Assembly (NCBI GenBank): GCA_007132495.1
Contig: SLOL01000033.1
Coordinates: 1 to 64,000 of the forward strand
Reading direction: 5' to 3'
DNA: 64,000 nucleotides
Source: Balneolales bacterium
GTDB lineage: Bacteria > Bacteroidota > Rhodothermia > Balneolales > Natronogracilivirgulaceae
Position 1 is the stretch's first letter, and the number at the start of each line of letters is the position of its first letter. The position numbers and the translations under genes are program-made. Of the stretch, positions 37,704-45,778 are shown one piece after another. The notes under the pieces were generated by a model. That model saw only the letters and a program-made list of their open reading frames with translations, did not search any database and was not told where the DNA came from.

Positions 37704-38672
37704 TCAGAAGTAGTATTGTAAACTGACAGCATGGGCTGTGCCGAAACCGGTTTGAAAGGGCATAAAAGCGTAGTTGAAGTAGAACTCGTTGACCAACAGT
37801 CCGGCGCCGAAACCGAATCTTCGCTGCGTATCACCGGTGCGATATCCCGCCCGCAGATCGATGATTTCAGAAATATTGAGTTCCAGGCCGATATTGGCAT
37901 AACCGTCGCTCTGTGGATCGATGGTCTCGTCAGCGACGTCGACTTCGTTCAGGGGTACATTGTAATCGGCAACCAGAGACAACAGCAGTGGAATTTCATC
38001 TTCAATGGCTGTTGTGGAAAACTGAAGCAGCCGGATGTCGGTGCCGACACTCACGAGTGTGGGCAGATTGGTGGATGTTTCGGCAAGATCATCCATAGCC
38101 CCTATGTTTCTGAGGGAAGCCCCCAGCCGCATCCGGTTTTCCAATAAATTCAATGCGGCACCGGCATTGAGTCCATATCCTGAGGCGTTGTGCTGAAAGA
38201 ACTGTTCATAAAGATACATGCCTGTCAATCCAAACGAAAGCGGACCGGCACTCCGGGAGTAGGAGGCCGCCAGAGAGAAATAGCGAATGGCAAAAAGTCC
38301 GTCCGGGTCGGGTGTAGGCCCGCTTCGAAAGGGGATATCATCAACGAGCGACGAGAGAAGGGCGATCCCGAATGCATCATTGTCACGATGAAAAACAGCT
38401 CCCGCAAAGCTGTTCCGGGTATCGGTGGCCGGCCAATACATAAAAGATGCGGTGGCGCTGCTCTGTTCTTCCATCGATAACAATGCCGGATTGATGTAGA
38501 TGGCACTGGAGCCGGTCAACGATGCCGTATGGCCATCGGAAATGCCCATATTATGGGCTGATGGCCCCATGAGCAGAAATTGCATTCCTGCTGATTGGCC
38601 GTTGTCAGCTGAAACCTGATTCCATAACGGCAAAATAATCAGGAGGGTTGATATGGCTAATGTTTTTTTCAT
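37704..38672 (-). CDS. PorV/PorQ-family outer-membrane beta-barrel protein
   Basis: The 322-residue product begins with a signal peptide (cleavage probably after QVSA) and continues as alternating beta-strands ending in an aromatic residue (VSLQYYF), as expected for an outer-membrane barrel. The N-terminal MGPSAHNMGISDGHTASLTGSSAIYINPALL region, split over residues about 32-65, matches the PorV/PorQ family linked to type IX secretion. Many members of this family have no proven role. It is the last gene of a four-gene minus-strand cassette, 26 bases after a related barrel gene. Confidence 0.82.
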   Translation of the reverse strand: MKKTLAISTLLIILPLWNQVSADNGQSAGMQFLLMGPSAHNMGISDGHTASLTGSSAIYINPALLSMEEQSSATASFMYWPATDTRNSFAGAVFHRDNDAFGIALLSSLVDDIPFRSGPTPDPDGLFAIRYFSLAASYSRSAGPLSFGLTGMYLYEQFFQHNASGYGLNAGAALNLLENRMRLGASLRNIGAMDDLAETSTNLPTLVSVGTDIRLLQFSTTAIEDEIPLLLSLVADYNVPLNEVDVADETIDPQSDGYANIGLELNISEIIDLRAGYRTGDTQRRFGFGAGLLVNEFYFNYAFMPFQTGFGTAHAVSLQYYF

Positions 38673-38698
38673 CTGTATTATAAGATATCAGATTCTCG

Positions 38699-39739
38699 CT
38701 AAAGTTTTAACCTGATGGCAAGTACATGTATGCCCGAAATACCCATCGGTTCCCGGACATAGGTGTAGTCAATTGATGGACTCATGGCATCGTAGGGCAA
38801 GTGGACCGAAACACCTGCACTGATTTTTTGGGTTTCTTCCACAAACTCCAGATCCATTATCTCCCAACCACCCCGCAGTGTCAGACGTTCATGTGCGGAC
38901 CAGGAGACTCCTGCCCGATAGAGCAGACTGCTGGTTAGTACGTCCTCACTGCTCGTGATGCTTTCTGGGGGTAACGCTCCGTCGGACACCTGCCTGCGCT
39001 GGTACTCGGCGCTCTGTCGTTGTATTTCGAATTCCGAGCTGAGCAGAAGTCCCTGTTCCGGGAAGACGTAGGATGTACTGAACCGGAACCGGGTCGGTAT
39101 AGGATCATTTCGGGAGCGCCCACCCTGGGTACCGTACATATCCGTGGTGTTCCACGAGTACTGGGAGATCATGTCCTGGGCCGTAAAACCCAGCCGCCAG
39201 TTGGGGGTGGCCCGGTAGATGATTCCAGCATCAAAGCCGGCGCCTGTGGCGTTCCCTGTATCCTCGTGAAAATTGGCCAGGTGCAGTTTTACCGAAGCCC
39301 CGATTCTGATCTTAGGATTTATGCGAATTCCGAAGGCTGCAAAAAACTGAAATTCATGGGTGGACAGATATTCCGTATGGTATCCGCTCGAGGTTCTGCC
39401 ATCGATATCGACAACATTGGCATTGAGGAGCCCTATGTTGAGTCCGGCATTGGGTGGCAGGGGGAATGTAGCATTGATCGAATGGAGGCTTCGGTCGAAT
39501 GACATCAGGGCGGTGCTCATATCTACCTGGTTGCCATCTATGAAACCGGCCAGCGCCGGGTTATAGTGTGCGTAAACCCCTTCCTGTGTAACGGTGCCCA
39601 TTGCATTGCCCATGGCCATGCCACGCGGACCGAATCCCATTCTTGTAAAAGCACCGCTAAAACCACCACTTTGTGCCACGGCATCCGTGACCGGAATCAT
39701 GATCATCAGCGCTACAATCCAGAATGAATGGACTTTCAT
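38699..39739 (-). CDS. PorV/PorQ-family outer-membrane beta-barrel protein
   Basis: This 346-residue protein is a second member of the same barrel family. The signal peptide ends near DAVAQ, followed by the family segment FGPRGMAMGNAMGTVTQEGVYAHYNPALAG (about residues 35-65). The rest is predicted as beta-strands and ends in LAIRLKL. I use the ATG at 39739 because the signal peptide starts there; a TTG at 39781 would add 14 poorly fitting residues. It follows the secreted beta-propeller gene and precedes the other barrel, suggesting that the products work together at the outer membrane. Confidence 0.82.
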   Translation of the reverse strand: MKVHSFWIVALMIMIPVTDAVAQSGGFSGAFTRMGFGPRGMAMGNAMGTVTQEGVYAHYNPALAGFIDGNQVDMSTALMSFDRSLHSINATFPLPPNAGLNIGLLNANVVDIDGRTSSGYHTEYLSTHEFQFFAAFGIRINPKIRIGASVKLHLANFHEDTGNATGAGFDAGIIYRATPNWRLGFTAQDMISQYSWNTTDMYGTQGGRSRNDPIPTRFRFSTSYVFPEQGLLLSSEFEIQRQSAEYQRRQVSDGALPPESITSSEDVLTSSLLYRAGVSWSAHERLTLRGGWEIMDLEFVEETQKISAGVSVHLPYDAMSPSIDYTYVREPMGISGIHVLAIRLKL

Positions 39740-39845
39740 AAGCTTGCCGGTGCGTCGACACCAATTTTTGTGCGTTTTCAAGACTTTACAATGTTTTCAG
39801 ATAACATACATGTGTCCGTTGTTCAATGAATCATTCAGATTGCCA

Positions 39846-41408
39846 CTATTCAAGCAGAAGGATCTTGCCGATAGTGCGTTTGCTGCCGGTATCCACTTCG
39901 TAAAAAACCGTACCGTTTGCCACTTTGCGGCCTTGCTGATCGGTTCCATCCCAGACCGCTTCATAGGTGCCGGCCTCCAGTGCCTGTTGCTGATCCAGTA
40001 TACGGATCAGATTCATTGCAAAGTCATACAGCCGTATTGTTACATCGGAGTGCTCTTCGTTTCTGAATTTGATACGTACGATATCATGCTGACGTGGTGA
40101 ATAGGGGTTCGGATATGCGTATGTGTCCACATTCGGGGCGTCGGCTTGATGCTGGTTTTGACCATCCAGCGGGAAATTAACCCTTGTAATATCCCAGGTT
40201 GCTCCGTCATCAACGGTGGAGGCCAGTCCGTCACTGGTTCCAATCCAAACCCGTTCATGGGCTGTAGCGACCGAGTAGTAGGTGGTATTGGGTTTGGTAG
40301 CGGTGTTGGCGCTGTGAATTCTTTTTTGCTGTTCCCAGGTTACTCCGTTGTCCGGGCTGATAAACACACCATTATTGCCCACAGCAAAGATGGTACTGCC
40401 ACGGAACCCGATGTCATAAATACGCTCGCCCACCAGGTGGTGCTCAAAACTGTCGCCGCCATCCCGGGTAACAACGATTCCTTCCCGATCTTCACCGCTG
40501 ATCGCTACCCAGTTGGTCATCCAAACCGCCCGGTCGGAGGGGTTTTTCCGTATGGAGGTGATCCAGTTGCCCAGAAGGCCGCGCGGCGCGGAAGCCCGGC
40601 GGATATGACGCCAGCGAATACTGTCTGCCGGAGCGTAAAGGGCATTGTCGGAGATATTCAGTCCGCCGGCGGTCCCGGCATATACGGTGCCGTCATGGCC
40701 AATCAGAACAGAAAACCCCATGAAATTGAGATAGTCGTTGGACTCACCATCACCCCGCGGATCAATAGTGAACTCGTAATTCTGTTCAGGATCCAGCTCA
40801 TCCAGACGGAATGGCGGGAGGACAATTCGCTCCCATGATTGCCCGAAATCGCTGCTTCGCCGGATTCCGGATGCCCAACCGGCAAAAAACATAACATCGC
40901 CTTTGAAGTCAACCATAAACGGCGGCGACTGTTGAGGTACAATAACGGGAACCGTTTCGAGGTCCTGTCCGCCATAGCGGATGGTAGTGTCTGCTGGTTG
41001 ATCCAAAGTACGGGAGGTATCGCTCATCTCCCAGGTCAAACCGCCGTCGGTGGAAATATAAATACCCATCTGGGCCTGAACCGATTCATCACCCATGGTA
41101 TCGTTATATCCGATTCCGGCTACTATGGTATCCTGCGCAAGCGCGATGGAAAACATTCTTCCTCGCCCGTCAACCACAGAATCGGCTTGTTCCGGAATAT
41201 GCCAGTCCAGTTCATTGGCCACATTGTAATTCATTCCGGGCCCGATCCACAGCGTGTCGCCATACGCCCCCATATTGGAGACGGAGTTTTGCTGTATGGA
41301 TTGGTATGGTGACGGCACCTGACCGGGATAGATTTGACCGATCAGGGGCTGAACAAAAAAAGACAGGCCCGCACAGAAGACAGCAATGGTGGTTATGAAA
41401 ATTTTCAT
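39846..41408 (-). CDS. Secreted BNR/sialidase-like beta-propeller protein with FlgD-like C-terminal domain
   Basis: The 520-residue product has a signal peptide (cleavage near LIGQ), a central beta-propeller with at least five Asp-box-like motifs (STDGGLTWE, SSDFGQSWE, TRDGGDSFE, SPDNGVTWE, TVDDGATWD), and a C-terminal domain of about 90 residues with AYPNPYSPRQ, LEAGTYEAVWDGTDQQGR and VANGTVFYEV. This last domain resembles FlgD-Ig / type IX secretion C-terminal domains. Sialidase catalytic residues are not evident, so binding rather than hydrolysis is likely. It overlaps the upstream lipoprotein gene by four bases. Confidence 0.82.
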   Translation of the reverse strand: MKIFITTIAVFCAGLSFFVQPLIGQIYPGQVPSPYQSIQQNSVSNMGAYGDTLWIGPGMNYNVANELDWHIPEQADSVVDGRGRMFSIALAQDTIVAGIGYNDTMGDESVQAQMGIYISTDGGLTWEMSDTSRTLDQPADTTIRYGGQDLETVPVIVPQQSPPFMVDFKGDVMFFAGWASGIRRSSDFGQSWERIVLPPFRLDELDPEQNYEFTIDPRGDGESNDYLNFMGFSVLIGHDGTVYAGTAGGLNISDNALYAPADSIRWRHIRRASAPRGLLGNWITSIRKNPSDRAVWMTNWVAISGEDREGIVVTRDGGDSFEHHLVGERIYDIGFRGSTIFAVGNNGVFISPDNGVTWEQQKRIHSANTATKPNTTYYSVATAHERVWIGTSDGLASTVDDGATWDITRVNFPLDGQNQHQADAPNVDTYAYPNPYSPRQHDIVRIKFRNEEHSDVTIRLYDFAMNLIRILDQQQALEAGTYEAVWDGTDQQGRKVANGTVFYEVDTGSKRTIGKILLLE

Positions 41409-42238
41409 CTGACAAATTCAAAGGTTGACTGCAGGGTGTCGCTGGAAGTACCGGCGATATCGACAGCGTGAATTCTTACGGTATAAGTGCCGGGGGAATT
41501 TCCGGAATTTACACTGAAACCCTGAACATACAGATCATCATCCGGAGTGGTTCCGTAGCCCTCATGTTCATCGGTCATTATATAAGGAAGATCGTTGATC
41601 CGGTTTTCTTCTTCATCATACAGATTCAGATTGACATTATCGATCAGGTCGATTGAGACAGAGTGCCCGACTCTGGCAGCAACAAAAAACTGCTCTTCCG
41701 GCTCACCGGAAGCGGGGATGGTGATTTGATCAGGATTCATGATTTCCACGATTTCCGGGTTACCGGTATCTGACCAGATGACCGAAATGACCGTTTCTGC
41801 CCGGCCTCCCGTTCGGTTTTGCGTTCCGACCGGAGTGACATAGAGAACCATGTTTGCGAAACGGGTAGTCGATTGTGCGACGGTAATACTGGCATGGTAT
41901 TTATCAGCTTCCTCCTCAACAGGATTGAGCGTGACCGATGCGATTGGCTCCCCGTCCCGGGCGTTGGCCATTTGTGCTTCCAGGGAGTAGTTTTCGGTCA
42001 GATCACTGCGGGCGGCGATCTCAAAAGTGATCACGGTATCTTTAACACCATCGGCACCGGTAAAGTGTATTTCTGACGGTTCAATGGACAGTTGGCGGAC
42101 ACGCGGCTCTTCATGAATAATGTTGAAGGGTCCATCTGCATTGTCACAGGCTGAGATAATCAGAAAAGCTGACAGCAGGAGAAGGGGAGAACAGCGTTGC
42201 TTGTGTATCAAGGATTTAAAATGAAATATTGATAGCAT
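41405..42238 (-). CDS. Putative lipoprotein with Ig-like domains
   Basis: The 277-residue product has a signal peptide with the lipobox IISAC at about residue 30, so it is probably lipid-anchored. The remainder is rich in beta-strands with a pattern suggesting two Ig-like domains (about 45-150 and 160-275). I do not recognise a named family. The ATG at 42238 is preferred to a GTG three codons upstream. It is the first gene of the envelope cassette and its stop overlaps the beta-propeller start (ATGA), so the two are translationally coupled. Confidence 0.75.
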   Translation of the reverse strand: MLSIFHFKSLIHKQRCSPLLLLSAFLIISACDNADGPFNIIHEEPRVRQLSIEPSEIHFTGADGVKDTVITFEIAARSDLTENYSLEAQMANARDGEPIASVTLNPVEEEADKYHASITVAQSTTRFANMVLYVTPVGTQNRTGGRAETVISVIWSDTGNPEIVEIMNPDQITIPASGEPEEQFFVAARVGHSVSIDLIDNVNLNLYDEEENRINDLPYIMTDEHEGYGTTPDDDLYVQGFSVNSGNSPGTYTVRIHAVDIAGTSSDTLQSTFEFVR

Positions 42239-42294
42239 CGGTGACACGGTAGCAAAGATAGCGCAAATTGTGTAATAACGCTAACCCGAAAACA

Positions 42295-42323
42295 TTTGGT
42301 ACCCTGTTAAATTTATAAATTTG
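42295..42323 (+). promoter_or_regulatory. Candidate promoter of the trp operon
   Basis: TTTG at 42295-42298 is followed after 17 bases by TAAATTTG at 42316-42323, an exact match to the TTTG / TAnnTTTG promoter form known in Bacteroidota. Transcription would begin near 42330, about 35 bases before the trp leader peptide. Position, spacing and the attenuator downstream all support it. Confidence 0.65.
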
Positions 42324-42364
42324 TTTATTGCATGAAGCTGTTCATATGTGTAAATTATCATCTT

Positions 42365-42415
42365 ATGATACATGGTAACGCACATATCAACAACTGGTGG
42401 TGGCACATCTGCTGA
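42365..42415 (+). CDS. trpL: trp operon leader peptide
   Basis: A 16-codon open frame reads MIHGNAHINNWWWHIC and stops with TGA at 42413-42415. Three Trp codons in a row (42395-42403) sit near its end, just as in known trp leader peptides. The peptide itself has no expected function; ribosome stalling at the Trp codons would sense charged tRNA-Trp. The start ATG has no strong Shine-Dalgarno site, which is usual in this window. It lies between the promoter and the terminator before trpE. Confidence 0.85.
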   Translation: MIHGNAHINNWWWHIC

Positions 42416-42498
42416 AAGCGGAGTGATGCCGGTATGTGCCGTACCATTTGAAGAGTATACAACCCGCTTTCAGACAATCTGGAAGCGGGTTTTTTTTG
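42396..42498 (+). promoter_or_regulatory. trp transcription attenuator
   Basis: Three alternative pairings can be drawn. First, GGCACAT (42402-42408) with ATGTGCC (42434-42440). Second, the antiterminator GAAAGCGG (42414-42421), which overlaps the leader stop codon, with CCGCTTTC (42464-42471). Third, the terminator stem at 42461-42491. A ribosome stalled on the Trp codons leaves the antiterminator free; one that reaches the stop codon covers it, so the terminator forms. This is the logic of classical ribosome-mediated attenuation. Confidence 0.82.
42461..42498 (+). terminator. Attenuator terminator before trpE
   Basis: ACCCGCTTTCAG (42462-42473) pairs with CTGGAAGCGGGT (42479-42490) around the five-base loop ACAAT, with one G-U pair, and is followed by a run of eight Ts. 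The stem is long and GC-rich, so this is a strong factor-independent terminator placed 83 bases before the trpE start. Confidence 0.95.
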
Positions 42499-42580
42499 TG
42501 CGCCCGGCAGGGCGCATCCGCTTGGGTAACAGGGTCTATTCACCCGGAAGTGACGAAATCCTCCCGCAACAAAATTATGT

Positions 42581-44095
42581 ATGAAACGAAGTACCTTTAA
42601 GGAGCTGGCAGAAACCTATACGGCGATTCCGGTACATCGCGTATTAATGGCCGATACGGTGACACCTGTTTCGCTTTTTCTGAAAATCAGGAAGCATGGT
42701 GAGTTACCGTTTTTATTGGAATCCGTTGAGGGTGGAGAACATATGGCCAGATACTCTTTTCTGGGAAGGAATCCGTATCAGATCCTGACGTTTCAGGATG
42801 GCCGGGTGACCCTCACGGAAAAGCGGAAGCTTAATACAATGGGGACAAACGGTTCCGGTGACAAGTCGGCTACTCCTGAGAATGTGCGGGTACTGGAAGA
42901 GCCCTATTTTGATGCACTGAACCGATTGTGCATGACCTATAAGGAGCCACAAATACCGGATATGCCCCGGCTTACCGGTGGGGCTGTTGGATATTCGGCC
43001 TATGATACCGTCAGGCAGGTTGAAGAACTTCCCGACGTGCCGGATGATGACCTGCACCTTCCGGAAGCGATCTGGGCTTTTTATGATGAAATCTTTGCCT
43101 TTGACCATGTGAAACATCGTGTCATTCTGATTAAAACGGTATTCACGGATCCGGATGCCGGTCACGATCAGCAATATGATGAGGCGCTACACACCCTGGA
43201 TCGAATGGAAAGGGTCTTTTATGATCAGGTGACCGCCCCTGATGGTTACCGGAAAACCACCGAATTTCTTCAGAGTAACACAGAAAGGTCGGAGTTTCAT
43301 GCCCATGTTGAGAAGGCGAAGAAGTATGTACATGCCGGTGACATTTTTCAGGTGGTATTGTCCCAGCGTTTCCGCAGCTCATTCGAAGGTGACCGGTTCA
43401 TGCTTTACAGAGCTTTGCGGATGGTAAATCCCTCACCATATCTGTTTTATCTGGATTTCGGATCATTTGCCCTGGTAGGGTCTTCACCGGAAGTTCTGGT
43501 GCAGGTTCAGGAGGAAAAGGTGCGGCTGCTGCCTATAGCCGGAACCCGTCCCCGGGGAAGCACAACAGAGGAGGATGTTGCTTTTGAAAACGATCTTATG
43601 GCCGATCCGAAAGAGCTGGCGGAACACATCATGCTTGTGGATCTGGGACGGAATGACCTTTCGCGGGTTTGTGATCCCGATACCGTTACCCTGACCCGCG
43701 ACCGTGTTGTTGAGAGATACTCTCATGTTATGCATATCGTGTCAGATATCACCGGTACGCTGATGAAGGGGAAGTCGGCCGTAGATGCTTTGAAAAACTG
43801 TTTTCCGGCCGGTACGGTTTCGGGCGCACCCAAAGTGAGGGCGATGGAGATCATCGATGAGATGGAGCCCACGAAAAGAGGACCTTATGCCGGAGCAGTC
43901 GGGTATTTTGATTTTTCGGGAAATATGGATACCTGTATTGCCATCCGGACCATGGTAGTATCCGGCAATGATATCTATATACAGGCGGGAGCCGGCATTG
44001 TAGCCGACAGCAACCCCGACCACGAATATGATGAAACGGTTAACAAAGCCAGGGCGTTGGTTGAGGCGCTTGACATCGCCCTGAAACTGGATTAA
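42581..44095 (+). CDS. trpE: Anthranilate synthase component I
   Basis: TrpE makes anthranilate from chorismate with ammonia supplied by TrpG. The 504-residue product has the N-terminal regulatory segment LPFLLESVEGGEHMARYSFLG, in which the LLES motif binds tryptophan for feedback inhibition in relatives, and the chorismate-binding core with FQVVLSQRF, LLPIAGTRPRG, DLGRNDLSRVC and FPAGTVSGAPKVRAMEII. It is the first structural gene after the attenuator. A plain ATG start is used. Expression should rise when charged tRNA-Trp is low. Confidence 0.97.
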   Translation: MKRSTFKELAETYTAIPVHRVLMADTVTPVSLFLKIRKHGELPFLLESVEGGEHMARYSFLGRNPYQILTFQDGRVTLTEKRKLNTMGTNGSGDKSATPENVRVLEEPYFDALNRLCMTYKEPQIPDMPRLTGGAVGYSAYDTVRQVEELPDVPDDDLHLPEAIWAFYDEIFAFDHVKHRVILIKTVFTDPDAGHDQQYDEALHTLDRMERVFYDQVTAPDGYRKTTEFLQSNTERSEFHAHVEKAKKYVHAGDIFQVVLSQRFRSSFEGDRFMLYRALRMVNPSPYLFYLDFGSFALVGSSPEVLVQVQEEKVRLLPIAGTRPRGSTTEEDVAFENDLMADPKELAEHIMLVDLGRNDLSRVCDPDTVTLTRDRVVERYSHVMHIVSDITGTLMKGKSAVDALKNCFPAGTVSGAPKVRAMEIIDEMEPTKRGPYAGAVGYFDFSGNMDTCIAIRTMVVSGNDIYIQAGAGIVADSNPDHEYDETVNKARALVEALDIALKLD

Positions 44096-44132
44096 AAACA
44101 GACGATTAACGCGATATACGAACAACAGACGA

Positions 44133-45134
44133 ATGAACAATCAGAAAAAAACCATTCTTTCCGGAATTCAACCTTCCGGCAGGCTGCATCTGGGAAATTA
44201 TTTTGGGGCTATACACCAGCATCTCGATTTTCAGCACAAAGGTGACGCGTTCTATTTCATTGCAAATTACCATTCACTAACCTCACTGCAGGATGGTGAG
44301 AAGTTGAGGCAATACACCTATGAAGTGGCCCTGGACTATCTGGCTCTGGGTATGGATCCGAATAAATGCACCTTTTTTGCACAAAGTGATGTGCCCCAGG
44401 TTCTGGAACTCACCTGGATTCTGGGTACGCTGACTCCCGTCAGTCTGATGGAAAAGGGAGTCTCTTATAAAGACAAGGTGGCTCAGGGGATGCAGCCCAA
44501 CATTGGTCTGTTCACCTATCCGGTCCTGCAGGCGGCCGATATTCTGATCTATCACTCCGATATTGTTCCGGTTGGAGCCGACCAGAAACAGAATATTGAG
44601 ATTTCGCGGGATCTGGCCGCCCGTTTCAACTACACCTACAAAGGGGATTATCTGCGAATTCCGGAGCCCCATATTGTAGAATCGGTGGCTACGGTTCCGG
44701 GTGTTGATGGCCGGAAAATGAGCAAATCGTATGATAATACCATTGATATTTTCGACAAAGGTAAGGCTTTGAAGAAGAAAGTGATGTCGATCAAAACAAA
44801 TTCCACCCCCATGGAGGATCCCAAAGATCCCGATGCCTGCAATGTGTTTGCACTGATCCGTCTGTTTGCTTCAAAAGACAAAGTTGAAGAGATAGCTGAT
44901 AAGTACAATAAAGGAGGGTATGGTTACGGCCATGCAAAAAAGGAGTTGCTGGCATTGATCCAGGATTATTTCGGAGAAGCCCATGAACGGAGACAGGAGC
45001 TCTCCGGAAATCCCGATATGGTTTGGGACATGCTGCGGGACGGGGGCAGAAAAGCCCGGGAAAGGGCAGAGTCGGTTATGGCCGATATTCGTGATGTTAC
45101 CGGCATTGTTAAAAATCATACAACCCGAATTTAA
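44133..45134 (+). CDS. trpS: Tryptophanyl-tRNA synthetase
   Basis: TrpS charges tRNA-Trp with tryptophan. The 333-residue product has the class I HIGH-like motif PSGRLHLGNYFGA (residues about 11-23), the Trp-pocket segment ending in SDVPQVLEL, GADQKQNIEI, and the KMSKS motif in GRKMSKSYDN near residue 195. It is inserted between trpE and trpG in the trp operon. Since the operon appears to be attenuated through charged tRNA-Trp, this enzyme would be raised when charging is low, closing a feedback loop. Length and motifs are normal. Confidence 0.97.
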   Translation: MNNQKKTILSGIQPSGRLHLGNYFGAIHQHLDFQHKGDAFYFIANYHSLTSLQDGEKLRQYTYEVALDYLALGMDPNKCTFFAQSDVPQVLELTWILGTLTPVSLMEKGVSYKDKVAQGMQPNIGLFTYPVLQAADILIYHSDIVPVGADQKQNIEISRDLAARFNYTYKGDYLRIPEPHIVESVATVPGVDGRKMSKSYDNTIDIFDKGKALKKKVMSIKTNSTPMEDPKDPDACNVFALIRLFASKDKVEEIADKYNKGGYGYGHAKKELLALIQDYFGEAHERRQELSGNPDMVWDMLRDGGRKARERAESVMADIRDVTGIVKNHTTRI

Positions 45135-45181
45135 ATTTTAGACAGTAAATCCAATACCGGCATTCCCTCCGGTTATTCAAT

Positions 45182-45751
45182 ATGGTACTGATCATTGACA
45201 ACTACGACTCCTTCACATATAACCTGGTCCATCTGGTTGCCAGGCACAGTGATGAGTACACGGTTATACGTAATGACAAAATTACCGTGCAGGAGATCCG
45301 TCGGCTTGATCCGGACAGGATTATGATCTCGCCGGGACCGGGTCGACCTGAAAACGCCGGTATTACCGAGGAGGTTATACGGGAACTGGGTGCCGACATA
45401 CCTATTCTTGGAGTGTGTCTGGGACATCAGGCAATAGGGCATGTACATGGTGCCACCGTTATATCCGCACCTTCATTAATGCACGGAAAGACGTCTTTGA
45501 TTCTGCACGACTCCTCATCTCTGTATAAAGGAGTACCACAGTCATTTACAGCAACCCGCTATCATTCGCTGGTGCTGGATGAAGAGACAATTCCGGATGA
45601 TTTCACCATTACCTCCCGGTCGCAGGACGGGATTGTGATGGGCATCCGGCATAAAAGCTTACCGCTGGAAGGTATTCAGTTTCACCCGGAAAGCATTCTG
45701 ACGGTTGAAGGTCCGCGAATCATTGAAAACTGGATGAATCAACAATTGTAA
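45182..45751 (+). CDS. trpG: Anthranilate synthase component II (glutamine amidotransferase)
   Basis: TrpG releases ammonia from glutamine and passes it to TrpE. The 189-residue product is a class I glutamine amidotransferase with IDNYDSFTYNLVH at the start, the oxyanion segment MISPGPGRPENAG, the nucleophile Cys in GVCLGHQAIG and the His/Glu pair in GIQFHPESIL. It is a separate gene, not fused to trpE or trpD. In some bacteria such a protein also serves p-aminobenzoate synthesis; the operon position supports the tryptophan role. Confidence 0.96.
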   Translation: MVLIIDNYDSFTYNLVHLVARHSDEYTVIRNDKITVQEIRRLDPDRIMISPGPGRPENAGITEEVIRELGADIPILGVCLGHQAIGHVHGATVISAPSLMHGKTSLILHDSSSLYKGVPQSFTATRYHSLVLDEETIPDDFTITSRSQDGIVMGIRHKSLPLEGIQFHPESILTVEGPRIIENWMNQQL

Positions 45752-45778
45752 ATAGACAACAGCTGGGATACTGACACT

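Noticed and set aside
42372-42584. 70-codon frame across the trp leader (MVTHISTTGGG...)
   Set aside because: It overlaps the leader peptide in another frame and runs through the terminator into trpE; the shorter frame with three Trp codons explains the region better.
44096-44132. Repeated ACAGACGA between trpE and trpS
   Set aside because: Two short imperfect copies only, without the regular seven-base period seen before dxr; could be chance.
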